A DNA stretch of 64,000 nucleotides from Actibacterium sp. MT2.3-13A (lineage in GTDB: Bacteria > Pseudomonadota > Alphaproteobacteria > Rhodobacterales > Rhodobacteraceae): positions 222,663 to 286,662 of the forward strand of contig NZ_JAGSOU010000003.1 of assembly GCF_018139985.1 (NCBI RefSeq). The letters run 5' to 3'. The position numbers and the translations under genes are program-made. Below are positions 1 to 7,984 of this stretch, piece by piece; the stretch's first letter is position 1; each line of letters begins with the position of its first letter. Under the pieces are notes generated by a model, which saw nothing but the letters and a program-made list of their open reading frames with translations, was not told the DNA's origin and did not search any database.

Positions 1-161
1 TTCAGCCATTGCTTCGCCAACCATCCGCGGCGCCGCGTCGGCGTCGTCCGGCTGTTCGGGGGACGGGGAAAATGGGGGCGGCCCGAAAAACGCCGCGGCT
101 GACAGAGCATCGGTCCGCTGGGGCGGCGAAGGCCCGCTTCCTGCCGCGCTATCCCGCTCCG
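1..161. other. left edge, no supportable gene
   Basis: I see no gene I can support here. On the minus strand an ATG ending at base 24, and an in-frame ATG ending at base 9, would begin a protein (MVGEAMAE...) that leaves the window, but neither has a clear ribosome binding site. The minus-strand frame is open further back without another start. It may be the first codons of the next gene downstream of the tRNA terminator. Confidence 0.2.
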
Positions 162-190
162 AAACGACGAAAGGCCGCCCGAAGGCGGCC
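162..190 (-). terminator. intrinsic terminator of tRNA-Gly
   Basis: Read on the minus strand, GGCCGCC-TTCG-GGCGGCC forms a 7-bp stem closed by a UUCG tetraloop (173-190), followed by TTTCGTCGTTTC. This is a typical Rho-independent terminator about 35 bases after the tRNA 3' end. A second hairpin (CTCCTCA/TGAGGAG, 201-219) lies between tRNA and terminator and may be a 3'-trailer processing structure. Confidence 0.75.
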
Positions 191-223
191 CTATCATACA
201 CTCCTCATCCGGTGAGGAGAAAT

Positions 224-298
224 TGGAGCGGGCGATGAGATTCGAACTCACGACCCTTACCTTGGCAAGGTAATGCTCTACCCCTGAGCTACGCCCGC
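224..298 (-). tRNA. tRNA-Gly (GCC)
   Basis: The minus strand reads as a full cloverleaf. The acceptor stem is GCGGGCG/CGCCCGC, the D-arm contains AGCTC..GGTAGAGC, the anticodon loop is TTGCCAA with anticodon GCC, and the T-arm has GTTCGAATC. The 3' CCA is encoded (224-226) and the discriminator base is T. It is a single gene with its own promoter upstream and terminator downstream. Confidence 0.97.
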
Positions 299-316
299 AT
301 CCGTTGGGTGAGCGGT

Positions 317-345
317 GATCTACCCAAGCCCGCCGCCCCCTGCAA
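317..345 (-). promoter_or_regulatory. sigma70-type promoter of tRNA-Gly
   Basis: On the minus strand TTGCAG (340-345) and TAGATC (317-322) are separated by exactly 17 bases. The -10 lies 18 bases before the mature tRNA 5' end, leaving a leader of about a dozen bases for RNase P to remove. The site sits just after the stop of the TerC-family gene, so the tRNA is probably transcribed independently. Confidence 0.55.
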
Positions 346-353
346 GAGGAAAG

Positions 354-1088
354 TCACCCCTCGGCGCGAATTTTTGCCGCCGCCCGTCGCTTGGCCCGCA
401 CCAGGTTCAGCGCCTCGACCGCGCCGGCGAACACCATCGCCGCGTAGATGAAGCCGCGCTCGACGTGGAAATGCAGGCCATCGGCCATCAGCGCCATGCC
501 CACCATCACCAGGAAGGCCAGCGCCAGCATCTTTGTCGAGGGGTGCGCCTCGACGAAATCGGCGATCGGCTGGGCGGCCACCATCATCACCACAATCGCC
601 ACCACCACGGCGGCGACCATCACCTCCAGATGGTCGGCGATGCCCACTGCGGTGATCACGCTGTCGAGCGAGAACACCAGGTCCAGCATCATGATCTGCA
701 CGATCACCGCGGCAAAACCGGCACGCACGGCGCCGCCCTCGTGATGGGTGCCGTCCTCGACCTCGTCGAAGATCTCGGTCGAGGCCTTCCAGATCAGGAA
801 CAGGCCGCCGGCCAGCAGGATCAGGTCGCGCCAGGAGATGCCGAAGTCCGCGACGGTGACGAAGGGTTCGGACAGGGTCACGATCCAGGCGATCGAGAAC
901 AGCAGCGCCACGCGCAGCGCCAGGGCGCCGATCAGCCCGATGAACCGGGCCCTCCCGCGTTGCTCCTCGGGCAGTTTCGAGGCGGCGATCGAGAGGAAGA
1001 TCACGTTGTCGACGCCCAGCACGATCTCCAGCACGGTCAGCGTCAGGAACGAGGCCCAGACGGCCGGGTCGGTCAGAAGTTCCAGCAT
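354..1088 (-). CDS. TerC-family integral membrane protein
   Basis: A 244-residue, very hydrophobic protein of the TerC/YgdQ family. The two family signatures are visible: EIVLGVDN near residues 21-28 and LVFSLDSVITAVG near the middle, each placing acidic residues in a membrane helix. About seven membrane segments are expected. TerC relatives are linked to manganese export or metal loading of secreted proteins and, in plasmids, to tellurite resistance; the substrate here is unknown. I chose the ATG at 1088 because CTGAGGAG lies eight bases upstream and the N-terminus (MLELL) matches the family; a longer open frame upstream is proline/arginine-rich and looks non-coding. It is a single gene between pyc and the tRNA, and no tellurite-resistance genes accompany it. 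Confidence 0.85.
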   Translation of the reverse strand: MLELLTDPAVWASFLTLTVLEIVLGVDNVIFLSIAASKLPEEQRGRARFIGLIGALALRVALLFSIAWIVTLSEPFVTVADFGISWRDLILLAGGLFLIWKASTEIFDEVEDGTHHEGGAVRAGFAAVIVQIMMLDLVFSLDSVITAVGIADHLEVMVAAVVVAIVVMMVAAQPIADFVEAHPSTKMLALAFLVMVGMALMADGLHFHVERGFIYAAMVFAGAVEALNLVRAKRRAAAKIRAEG

Positions 1089-1271
1089 GGTGTTCTCCTC
1101 AGAAAAACGGGCCGGCGTGGGCGGGGGCCGAGGGCTGCGCCGGGGCCTTCGCCGCCGATGCCGATTTGCTCCAGACCTAGCGGTCCTTGGCGGGCATTTC
1201 CAGCGGTCTTGAGACGGGCAGGGCCGCACGCCACTGTGTGACGCGCGGCCCCGGTCTCGTCTGCGGCGCGT

Positions 1272-4200
1272 TTACGCCTCGTATTCCACCAGCAGGTCCT
1301 TGGCGTCGATCTGGGCGCCGGGGGTGACGTGCACCGCCTTGATGACGGCGGCGCGTTCGGCGTGGATGCCGGTCTCCATCTTCATCGCCTCGATGGTCAG
1401 CAGCAGGTCGCCCTCGCTGACCTTCTGCCCGGCCACCACCGCGACGGTGGCGACCACGCCGGGCATCGGCGCGCCGAGATGGGCGGGGTTGCCCTGTTCG
1501 GCCTTGGGGCGGGCCGCGGTCTTGGCCTTGACCTTGCGGTCGGGCACGCGGATCACCCGGGGCTGGCCGTTGAGTTCGAAGAACAGCTTGGCCTCGCCCT
1601 CCTCGTTGGTTTCGCCCACCGCCTGCATGCGGATCTCCAGCGTCTTGCCGGGGTCGATCTCGGCGGTGATCTCCTCGCCCGCCTCCATGCCGTAGAAGAA
1701 GGCATGGGTGGGAAGCGTCCGCACCGGGCCGTAGATCTCGTGGCGCGCCATGTAGTCGGTGAAGACCTTGGGATACATCAGGTAGCCGTTCAGGTCCTCG
1801 TCATCGACCGGCTTGCCATCGAGCCTGGCCGAGGCTTCGGCGCGCGCGGCCTCCAGGTCCACCGGTTTCAGGTGCTTGCCGGGGCGTTCCAGGTTGGGCT
1901 TCTCGTCCTTCAGCACCTTCCTGACGATCTTCTCGGGGAAGCCGCCCGGCGGCTGGCCGAGATTGCCGCGCATCATGTCGATGACGCTGTCGGGGAAGGC
2001 GACCTCGATTTCCGGGTCCTCGACCTGTTCGCGGGTCAGGCCCTGGCTGACCATCATCAGCGCCATGTCGCCCACCACCTTGGAACTCGGCGTCACCTTC
2101 ACGATGTCCCCGAACATCCGGTTGACGTCGGCATAGGTCTGGGCGACCTCGTGCCAGCGCTCCTCCAGCCCCAGGGAACGCGCCTGCGCCTTGAGGTTGG
2201 TGAACTGCCCGCCCGGCATCTCGTGCAGGTAGACCTCGGAGGCGGGCGCCTTCAGCCCGGCCTCGAAGGCCGCGTATTGGGCGCGCACCGCCTCCCAGTA
2301 GTCCGAGATCTGGCGCACCGCGCCGATGTCGAGCCCGGTCTCGCGATCGGTGTTGCGCAGCGCCTCCACGATCGAGCCGAGGCAAGCCTGCGAGGTGCCG
2401 CCCGAGAAGGCGTCCATCGCCGCATCCACCGCATCCACCCCCGCCTCGCTGGCCGCCAGGATCGTGGCGCCCGCGATGCCGCTGGTGTCGTGGGTGTGGA
2501 AATGGATGGGCAGGCCCACCTCTTCCTTCAGCGCGCGGATCAGCGCGGTGGCGGCCGCGGGCTTCAGCAGGCCGGCCATGTCCTTCAGCCCCAGCACATG
2601 GGCGCCGGCGGCCTCCAGTTCCCTGGCCATGCCGACATAGTATTTCAGGTCATACTTGGCGCGGTCGGGGTCGAGGATGTCGCCGGTGTAGCAGATCGCG
2701 CCCTCGCAGACGCGGCCGGTCTCGATCACCGCGTCCATGGCGACGCGCATGTTCTCGACCCAGTTCAGGCTGTCGAAGACGCGGAACACGTCCACCCCGG
2801 TCTCGGCGGCCTGACGCACGAAGCTCTGCACCACGTTGTCGGGATAGTTGGTGTAGCCCACGCCGTTCGAGGCGCGCAGCAGCATCTGGGTCAGCAGGTT
2901 GGGCATGGCGGCGCGGAGGTCGCGCAACCGCTGCCAGGGGCATTCCTGAAGGAAGCGATAGGCCACGTCGAAGGTCGCCCCGCCCCAGCATTCGACGGAG
3001 AAGAGCTGCGAGAGGTTGGCGGCATAGCTTGGCGCCACCTTGATCATGTCGATCGAGCGCATCCTTGTCGCGAGCAAGCTCTGGTGCCCGTCGCGCATGG
3101 TGGTGTCGGTCAGCAGAAGCTGTTTCTGATCCTTCATCCACGCCGCAAGCCCCTCGGCACCCTTCTGGTCGAGGACCTGCTTGCTGCCCGCGGGGGGTGT
3201 TTCGACCCGGGGCCTCGGCGCGCGCGGCGGCCTGGCCTGGGCCGCGGGCCTCGGGCGGCCCTCAGTCTCGGGGTGCCCGTTCACCGTGATGTCGGCGATA
3301 TAGGTCAGGATCTTGGTCGCCCGGTCCTGGCGCGGCGCGAACTGGAACAGCTCGGGCGTCTGGTCGATGAACTTGGTGTGATACTCGTTGTTGAGGAACT
3401 TGGGATGTTTCAGCAGGTTCTCGACGAAGGCGATGTTGGTGGCCACGCCGCGGATGCGGAACTCGCGCAGGGCGCGGTCCATCCGCGCGATGGCGGCCTC
3501 GGGGGTGGGCGCCCAGGCGGTGACCTTTTCCAGCAGGCTGTCGTAATAGCGGGTGATCACCGCGCCCGAATAGGCGGTGCCGCCATCGAGCCGGATACCC
3601 ATCCCCGTGGCCCCGCGATAGGCGGTGATGCGGCCGTAATCGGGGATGAAGTTGTTCAGCGGATCCTCGGTGGTGATCCGGCATTGCAGCGCGTGGCCGC
3701 GCAGCTCCACGTCATATTGCGTGGCAACGCCGGTGGCCTCGACCAGGCTCTTGCCCTCGGCGATCAGGATCTGGGCGCGCACGATGTCGATGCCGGTGAC
3801 CTCCTCGGTCACGGTGTGCTCGACCTGGATGCGGGGGTTCACCTCGATGAAGTAGAACTCGCCCGTGTCCATATCCATCAGGAACTCGACGGTGCCGGCG
3901 CATTCGTAATGCACATGCTCGCAGATCTTCTTGCCGAGATTGCACAGCCGCTCGCGCTGCGCCTCGGAGAGGTAGGGGGCAGGGGCCCGCTCCACCACCT
4001 TCTGGTTGCGCCGCTGGACCGAGCAGTCCCGCTCCCACAGGTGGTAGATATGCCCATGCGTGTCGCCGAGGATCTGCACCTCCACATGGCGGGCGCGCTG
4101 GATCATCTTTTCCAGATAGCCCTCGCCGTTTCCGAAGGCGGCCTCGGCCTCGCGCCGGCCCTCGCGGACCTTCTCCTCCAGCTCGGCCTCGCTCAGGATC

Positions 4201-4718
4201 GGGCGCATGCCGCGCCCGCCGCCGCCCCAGCTGGCCTTGAGCATCAGGGGATAGCCGATTTCGGCGGCCTGCCTGCGGATCTCGTCCATGTCGTCGCCCA
4301 GAACCTCGGTCGCGGGGATCACCGGCACGCCGGCCTCGATCGCAACCTTGCGCGCGCTGGCCTTGTCGCCGAGCCGCCGCATGGTCTCGGCGCGCGGGCC
4401 GATGAAGGTCAGGCCGGCGGCCTCGCAGGCCTCGACGAACGCGGGATTCTCGGACAGCAGGCCATAGCCCGGATGCACCGCGTCGGCGCCGCATTCGCGC
4501 GCCACCCGGATGATCTCGGGGATGCTGAGATAGGCCGCCACCGGGCCCAGCCCCTCGCCGATCTGGTAGGCCTCGTCCGCCTTGAAGCGGTGCAGGCCCA
4601 GCTTGTCCTCCTCGGCGTAGACGGCGACCGTGCGCTTGCCCAGCTCATTCGCTGCGCGCATCACGCGGATCGCGATCTCGCCCCGGTTGGCGATCAGGAT
4701 TTTCTTGAAGTCACTCAT
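1272..4718 (-). CDS. pyruvate carboxylase
   Basis: Biotin-dependent enzyme that carboxylates pyruvate to oxaloacetate with ATP and bicarbonate, replenishing the TCA cycle in the cytoplasm. The 1148 residues match the usual single-chain length. Domain order is biotin carboxylase (ILIANRGEIA at 8-17, ATP-grasp glycine loop GGGGRGM at 165-171), then the carboxyltransferase TIM barrel (DTTMRDGHQS), then the allosteric/tetramerization region, then a C-terminal biotin carrier domain with EAMKMET, whose lysine (about residue 1113) receives biotin. Start chosen at the ATG that gives MSDFKKILIANRGE, with AAAGGG upstream. The upstream gap shared with the divergent helicase gene holds a perfect 14-bp palindrome (TGCGCTGCAGCGCA) about 75 bases before the start, a possible operator. 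Confidence 0.97.
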   Translation of the reverse strand: MSDFKKILIANRGEIAIRVMRAANELGKRTVAVYAEEDKLGLHRFKADEAYQIGEGLGPVAAYLSIPEIIRVARECGADAVHPGYGLLSENPAFVEACEAAGLTFIGPRAETMRRLGDKASARKVAIEAGVPVIPATEVLGDDMDEIRRQAAEIGYPLMLKASWGGGGRGMRPILSEAELEEKVREGRREAEAAFGNGEGYLEKMIQRARHVEVQILGDTHGHIYHLWERDCSVQRRNQKVVERAPAPYLSEAQRERLCNLGKKICEHVHYECAGTVEFLMDMDTGEFYFIEVNPRIQVEHTVTEEVTGIDIVRAQILIAEGKSLVEATGVATQYDVELRGHALQCRITTEDPLNNFIPDYGRITAYRGATGMGIRLDGGTAYSGAVITRYYDSLLEKVTAWAPTPEAAIARMDRALREFRIRGVATNIAFVENLLKHPKFLNNEYHTKFIDQTPELFQFAPRQDRATKILTYIADITVNGHPETEGRPRPAAQARPPRAPRPRVETPPAGSKQVLDQKGAEGLAAWMKDQKQLLLTDTTMRDGHQSLLATRMRSIDMIKVAPSYAANLSQLFSVECWGGATFDVAYRFLQECPWQRLRDLRAAMPNLLTQMLLRASNGVGYTNYPDNVVQSFVRQAAETGVDVFRVFDSLNWVENMRVAMDAVIETGRVCEGAICYTGDILDPDRAKYDLKYYVGMARELEAAGAHVLGLKDMAGLLKPAAATALIRALKEEVGLPIHFHTHDTSGIAGATILAASEAGVDAVDAAMDAFSGGTSQACLGSIVEALRNTDRETGLDIGAVRQISDYWEAVRAQYAAFEAGLKAPASEVYLHEMPGGQFTNLKAQARSLGLEERWHEVAQTYADVNRMFGDIVKVTPSSKVVGDMALMMVSQGLTREQVEDPEIEVAFPDSVIDMMRGNLGQPPGGFPEKIVRKVLKDEKPNLERPGKHLKPVDLEAARAEASARLDGKPVDDEDLNGYLMYPKVFTDYMARHEIYGPVRTLPTHAFFYGMEAGEEITAEIDPGKTLEIRMQAVGETNEEGEAKLFFELNGQPRVIRVPDRKVKAKTAARPKAEQGNPAHLGAPMPGVVATVAVVAGQKVSEGDLLLTIEAMKMETGIHAERAAVIKAVHVTPGAQIDAKDLLVEYEA

Positions 4719-4792
4719 GGGCGGGCCCTTTCGCATGGGTCTGTCCGGCGCGCCTCCCCGGCGCGACATGATGCGGAATGGGTATGGGATGC

Positions 4793-4806
4793 TGCGCTGC
4801 AGCGCA
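4793..4806. promoter_or_regulatory. 14-bp palindrome upstream of pyc
   Basis: TGCGCTGCAGCGCA is a perfect inverted repeat in the pyc/uvrD divergent region, about 75 bases upstream of the pyc start. On the minus strand TTGCGC overlaps its first half. I know no regulator for which this is the stated site, so the operator role is a guess. Confidence 0.25.
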
Positions 4807-4869
4807 ATACCCGCGACGACGTAATATGAAGCTTTTGTGACAGACCGCCGATTTCCGGCACCCGGGCAG

Positions 4870-4884
4870 GAACATTGTGCGAAC
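4870..4884 (+). promoter_or_regulatory. LexA (SOS) box of uvrD
   Basis: GAAC-ATTGTGC-GAAC is a perfect direct repeat with a 7-base spacer; its reverse complement is GTTC-N7-GTTC, the LexA site established for Rhodobacter sphaeroides. It lies six bases before the -35 hexamer of the uvrD promoter, where a bound repressor would block RNA polymerase. Position and gene context make it more credible than a random match. Confidence 0.75.
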
Positions 4885-4890
4885 AATTCT

Positions 4891-4918
4891 TTAACTCCGT
4901 CGCGAAGCGGTTTAGATT
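4891..4918 (+). promoter_or_regulatory. uvrD promoter, leaderless type
   Basis: TTAACT (4891-4896), a 16-base spacer and TAGATT (4913-4918). The -10 ends only six bases before the ATG, so transcription would begin at or next to the start codon. No Shine-Dalgarno sequence is present before the ATG, which agrees with a leaderless message. Confidence 0.5.
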
Positions 4919-4924
4919 GCCGCC

Positions 4925-7288
4925 ATGAGCAGATTTGACGAAGACGACGCCTTCGAAGCGGGGGCGAAACTGTCGCTGGCCGCGCGCGCCATGGCCGCGC
5001 GCCCGGCGCCTTATCTCGATGACCTGAACCCCGCGCAGCGCGAGGCGGTGGAGGCGCTGGACGGGCCTGTGCTGATGCTGGCGGGCGCCGGCACCGGCAA
5101 GACCAAGGCCCTGACAACCCGCATCGCGCATCTGCTGAACACCGGCCGGGCGCGGCCCAATGAGATCCTCGCCGTGACCTTCACCAACAAGGCCGCGCGC
5201 GAGATGAAGGAGCGCGTCGCACGCCTGCTGGGGCAGTCGGTGGAGGGGATGCCCTGGCTGGGCACCTTCCACGCGGTCTGCGTGAAGCTGTTGCGCCGGC
5301 ACGCCGAACTGGTGGGGCTGAAATCGAATTTCACGATTCTCGACACCGACGACCAGATCCGCCTGCTCAAGCAGTTGATCGTGGCCGCCAACATGGACGA
5401 GAAACGCTGGCCCGCGCGCCAACTCGCCGGTCTCATCGACCACTGGAAGAACCGCGCCTGGACGCCGGAAAGCGTGCCCGCCGCCGAGGCCGCCGCCTTC
5501 AACAACCGCGGCACCGAGCTCTACGCCGCCTATCAGGAGCGCCTGCGCACCCTGAACGCGGTCGATTTCGGCGATCTGCTGCTGCACATGGTCACGATTT
5601 TTCAGCGCCACGACGACCTGCTGAAGCAGTATCAGCGCTGGTTCCGCTATATCCTGGTGGACGAATACCAGGACACCAACGTCGCCCAATACCTGTGGCT
5701 GCGGCTGCTGGCGGGCGGGCATCACAATATCTGCTGCGTGGGCGATGACGACCAGTCGATCTATGGCTGGCGCGGCGCCGAGGTCGGCAACATCCTGCGC
5801 TTCGAGAAGGACTTTCCGGGCGCCAAGGTGGTGCGGCTGGAGCAGAATTACCGCTCCACCCCGCATATCCTGGCCGCGGCCTCGGGCGTGATCGACGCCA
5901 ACCAGGGGCGGTTGGGCAAGACCCTGTGGACCGACGCCCAGGACGGCGAGAAGGTCCGCCTGATCGGTCACTGGGACGGCGAGGAGGAGGCGCGCTGGAT
6001 CGGCGAGGAGGTCGAGGCGATGCAGCGCGGCACCCGCGGGATGCGCCCCTTCACGCTGGACGAGATGGCGATCCTGGTGCGCGCCAGCCACCAGATGCGC
6101 GCCTTCGAGGACCGTTTCCTGACCATCGGGCTGCCCTACCGCGTGATCGGCGGCCCGCGATTCTACGAGCGGATGGAGATCCGTGACGCGATGGCCTATT
6201 TCCGCGTGGCCACCAGCCCCGACGACGACCTCGCATTCGAGCGGATCGTGAACACGCCCAAGCGCGGCGTCGGCGACAAGGCGCTGCAGACCATCCAGCG
6301 CACGGCGCGCGCCAATGGCGTGTCGCTGCTGGAGGGGGCGCGGCTGCTGATCGACGCGGGCGAGATCAAGGGCAAGGCGCGGGGTGCGCTGGCGGCGCTG
6401 ATCCAGGGGTTCGACCGCTGGCACCGCGCCGCGGTCGCCGGCGCCAACCATATCGAGCTGGCCGAGCAGATCCTCGACGAATCCGGCTATACCGAGATGT
6501 GGGTGAACGACAAGACGCCCGAGGCGCCGGGGCGGCTGGAGAACCTCAAGGAACTGGTCAAGGCGCTGGAGCAGTTCGAGAACCTGCAGGGTTTCCTCGA
6601 ACATGTCGCGCTGATCATGGACAACGAGACCGACGAGGGCGGCCCGAAGATTTCCATCATGACGCTGCATGCCGCCAAGGGGCTGGAGTTTCCCGCCGTC
6701 TTCCTGCCGGGCTGGGAGGACGGGCTGTTCCCGTCGCAGCGGGCGATGGACGAGACCGGCCTGAAGGGCCTGGAGGAGGAGCGGCGGCTCGCCTATGTCG
6801 GCATCACCCGCGCCGAGGAACTGTGCACGATCTCCTTTGCTGCCAACCGCCGGGTCTATGGCCAGTGGCAATCGGCGCTGCCCTCGCGGTTCATCGACGA
6901 ACTGCCCGAAAGCCATGTCGAGGTGCTGACGCCGCCGGGCCTCTATGGCGGGGGCTACGGCGCGGCGGCGGCGCCGTCGGGCGCGGGGATCGAGGACCGC
7001 GCGGCCAGCGCCAATGTCTACAACTCGCCGGGCTGGAAGCGGATGCAGGCACGCAGCACCGCGCGCCCGATGAGCCAGCCGCGCGAGAGCCGCGCGATGG
7101 TGATCGACGCCGAGGCGATCTCGTCCTTCACGGCCGGAGACCGGGTGTTCCACCAGAAATTCGGCTACGGCACGGTGATGGGGGTCGAGGGCGAGAAACT
7201 GGACGTCGAGTTCGACAAGGCGGGTGCCAAGAAGGTGGTCGCGCGTTTCATCGTCTCTGCCGCCCAGGCCGACGACGTGCCGTTCTGA
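4925..7288 (+). CDS. UvrD/PcrA-type DNA helicase
   Basis: Superfamily I 3'-5' DNA helicase used in nucleotide excision and mismatch repair and in clearing replication blocks. The 787 residues show Walker A GAGTGKT (54-60), motif II VDEYQDT (245-251), GDDDQSIYGWRGA (motif III), a QNYRS motif, and the TLHAAKGLEF and YVGITRA motifs of the second RecA domain. The C-terminus ends in a small Tudor-like fold (GDRVFHQKFGYGTV...) typical of PcrA/UvrD and used for RNA polymerase contact. The start is the ATG directly after the -10 box, without a ribosome binding site. A LexA box marks it as an SOS gene. It is divergent from pyc and convergent with the ccaF1-ccsR locus. Confidence 0.95.
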   Translation: MSRFDEDDAFEAGAKLSLAARAMAARPAPYLDDLNPAQREAVEALDGPVLMLAGAGTGKTKALTTRIAHLLNTGRARPNEILAVTFTNKAAREMKERVARLLGQSVEGMPWLGTFHAVCVKLLRRHAELVGLKSNFTILDTDDQIRLLKQLIVAANMDEKRWPARQLAGLIDHWKNRAWTPESVPAAEAAAFNNRGTELYAAYQERLRTLNAVDFGDLLLHMVTIFQRHDDLLKQYQRWFRYILVDEYQDTNVAQYLWLRLLAGGHHNICCVGDDDQSIYGWRGAEVGNILRFEKDFPGAKVVRLEQNYRSTPHILAAASGVIDANQGRLGKTLWTDAQDGEKVRLIGHWDGEEEARWIGEEVEAMQRGTRGMRPFTLDEMAILVRASHQMRAFEDRFLTIGLPYRVIGGPRFYERMEIRDAMAYFRVATSPDDDLAFERIVNTPKRGVGDKALQTIQRTARANGVSLLEGARLLIDAGEIKGKARGALAALIQGFDRWHRAAVAGANHIELAEQILDESGYTEMWVNDKTPEAPGRLENLKELVKALEQFENLQGFLEHVALIMDNETDEGGPKISIMTLHAAKGLEFPAVFLPGWEDGLFPSQRAMDETGLKGLEEERRLAYVGITRAEELCTISFAANRRVYGQWQSALPSRFIDELPESHVEVLTPPGLYGGGYGAAAAPSGAGIEDRAASANVYNSPGWKRMQARSTARPMSQPRESRAMVIDAEAISSFTAGDRVFHQKFGYGTVMGVEGEKLDVEFDKAGAKKVVARFIVSAAQADDVPF

Positions 7289-7469
7289 GCGGGAACGCCT
7301 TTTCCGCGAAAAGCGATCGAGATTTCGCATGAATTTCCGGTGCGGCGGCGGCGCGTCGCCCGCGCCATCCGGCCCCAACCCGTAGAAAGGCGCCTGCGGG
7401 CGCTACCCCTGTTCGGCGCGATCTTTGCCCGGCCGGTGGCCTCTGGCTGCGCGCGCGATCCCCGAAAAC

Positions 7470-7512
7470 AAAAAAAACGGCGACGCCAGGGAGGAGGAGG
7501 GCGCCGCCGTTC
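7470..7512 (-). ncRNA. CcsR4-like sRNA with terminator
   Basis: On the minus strand AACGGCG-GCGCC pairs with GGCG-TCGCCGTT, presenting CTCCTCCTCCCT in the loop, and eight T residues follow (7470-7477). This is both the fourth member of the CCUCCUCCC-loop family and the intrinsic terminator of the ccaF1 transcript. In R. sphaeroides the CcsR RNAs are processed from the ccaF1 transcript by RNases and act in the oxidative-stress and C1-metabolism response. Confidence 0.85.
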
Positions 7513-7517
7513 TTGTC

Positions 7518-7555
7518 AGCGCCGGACCTCAGGGAGGAGGAGGAGGCCGGGCGCA
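7518..7555 (-). ncRNA. CcsR3-like sRNA stem-loop
   Basis: Minus strand: GCGCCCGG ... CCGGCGC, with one bulged base, encloses CCTCCTCCTCCTCCCTGAGG. The CCTCCTCCC core is at 7532-7540 in plus coordinates. It is the third of four tandem hairpins with the same loop after ccaF1. Confidence 0.8.
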
Positions 7556-7586
7556 TCTCGGGTGAAACTCAATCGAGTTCCGAATA

Positions 7587-7627
7587 AGGGGGCGGCGGCG
7601 CAGGGAGGAGGAGAGCGCCGCCGCTCA
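7587..7627 (-). ncRNA. CcsR2-like sRNA stem-loop
   Basis: Minus strand: GGCGGCGC and GCGCCGCC flank TCTCCTCCTCCCT, giving a strong GC stem with the CCTCCTCCC core (7603-7611) in the loop. Between this copy and the third there is a smaller hairpin (AACTC-GATT-GAGTT, 7566-7579), which may mark a processing boundary. Confidence 0.8.
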
Positions 7628-7630
7628 TTA

Positions 7631-7662
7631 CAGAAAACCCAGGGAGGAGGAGGGGTTTCCTG
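7631..7662 (-). ncRNA. CcsR1-like sRNA stem-loop
   Basis: Minus strand: CAGGAAACCC pairs with GGGTTTTCTG around CTCCTCCTCCCT. It is the first hairpin after the ccaF1 stop codon, about 18 bases downstream. The stem is AT-richer than in the other three copies while the loop is identical, so the loop is the conserved part. Confidence 0.85.
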
Positions 7663-7679
7663 ATCTCTTGTATCTCGTC

Positions 7680-7895
7680 TCAGGCGCCGTAGGCGGCCTC
7701 GTAGGCCACGCGGCGCACCATCGAGCGGTGGAGGCCGAGGTCGGCCAGTTCACGCGCGCTCAGCGTGTTCAGTTCGCGCACGGTCTGGCGATACATGCGC
7801 CGGCGCGCCAGTTTCTCCTGGATCTCGCGGAAGCCAGCCCGCAGCCATTCGGTGATGCTGAGCTGTGCGACTTCGATGTGCTGTGCATGTGCCAT
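7680..7895 (-). CDS. CcaF1-like DUF1127 RNA-binding protein
   Basis: A small basic protein of 71 residues whose C-terminal half is a DUF1127 domain (REIQEKLARRRMYRQT followed by LNTLSARELADLGLHRS). In R. sphaeroides the DUF1127 protein CcaF1, encoded directly before four CcsR RNAs, binds RNA and influences maturation of these sRNAs. The same arrangement is seen here: ccaF1, then four hairpins with CCUCCUCCC loops, then a T-tract terminator. Start is the ATG at 7895 with GAGG about ten bases upstream. It is expected to be induced by oxidative, heat and membrane stress through the RpoH-type promoter upstream. Confidence 0.93.
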   Translation of the reverse strand: MAHAQHIEVAQLSITEWLRAGFREIQEKLARRRMYRQTVRELNTLSARELADLGLHRSMVRRVAYEAAYGA

Positions 7896-7955
7896 GGTTC
7901 AAACCTCGGATCGTCGTATTCGGTTAAGCGGGTGTTGCCCGCGGCGTTGAGGTGA

Positions 7956-7984
7956 AAATAGCCCAATGCTGCGGATGCACAATG
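7956..7984 (-). promoter_or_regulatory. RpoH-type promoter of ccaF1-ccsR
   Basis: On the minus strand ATTGTG, a spacer of 16 bases and CTATTT (plus 7956-7961) resemble the TTG/CTATNT promoters recognised by RpoHI/RpoHII in Rhodobacter. It would give a 5' leader of about 50 bases before the ccaF1 ATG. No other good promoter lies in the gap to apbC on this strand. Confidence 0.6.

Noticed and set aside
1329-4829. Long open frame on the plus strand antisense to pyruvate carboxylase
   Set aside because: High GC content keeps antisense frames open; the protein is His/Gly/Asp-rich, has no family motif and lies wholly opposite a certain gene.
4715-7378. 887-codon open frame antisense to the helicase gene
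   Set aside because: Same cause: it mirrors the codon pattern of the sense gene, is low-complexity and has no start context.
7289-7469. Gene between the helicase gene and the ccsR terminator
   Set aside because: Open frames here are Arg-rich shadows; only a weak CTTTTC-CGC-GAAAAG hairpin (7299-7313) is visible, perhaps the end of the helicase message.
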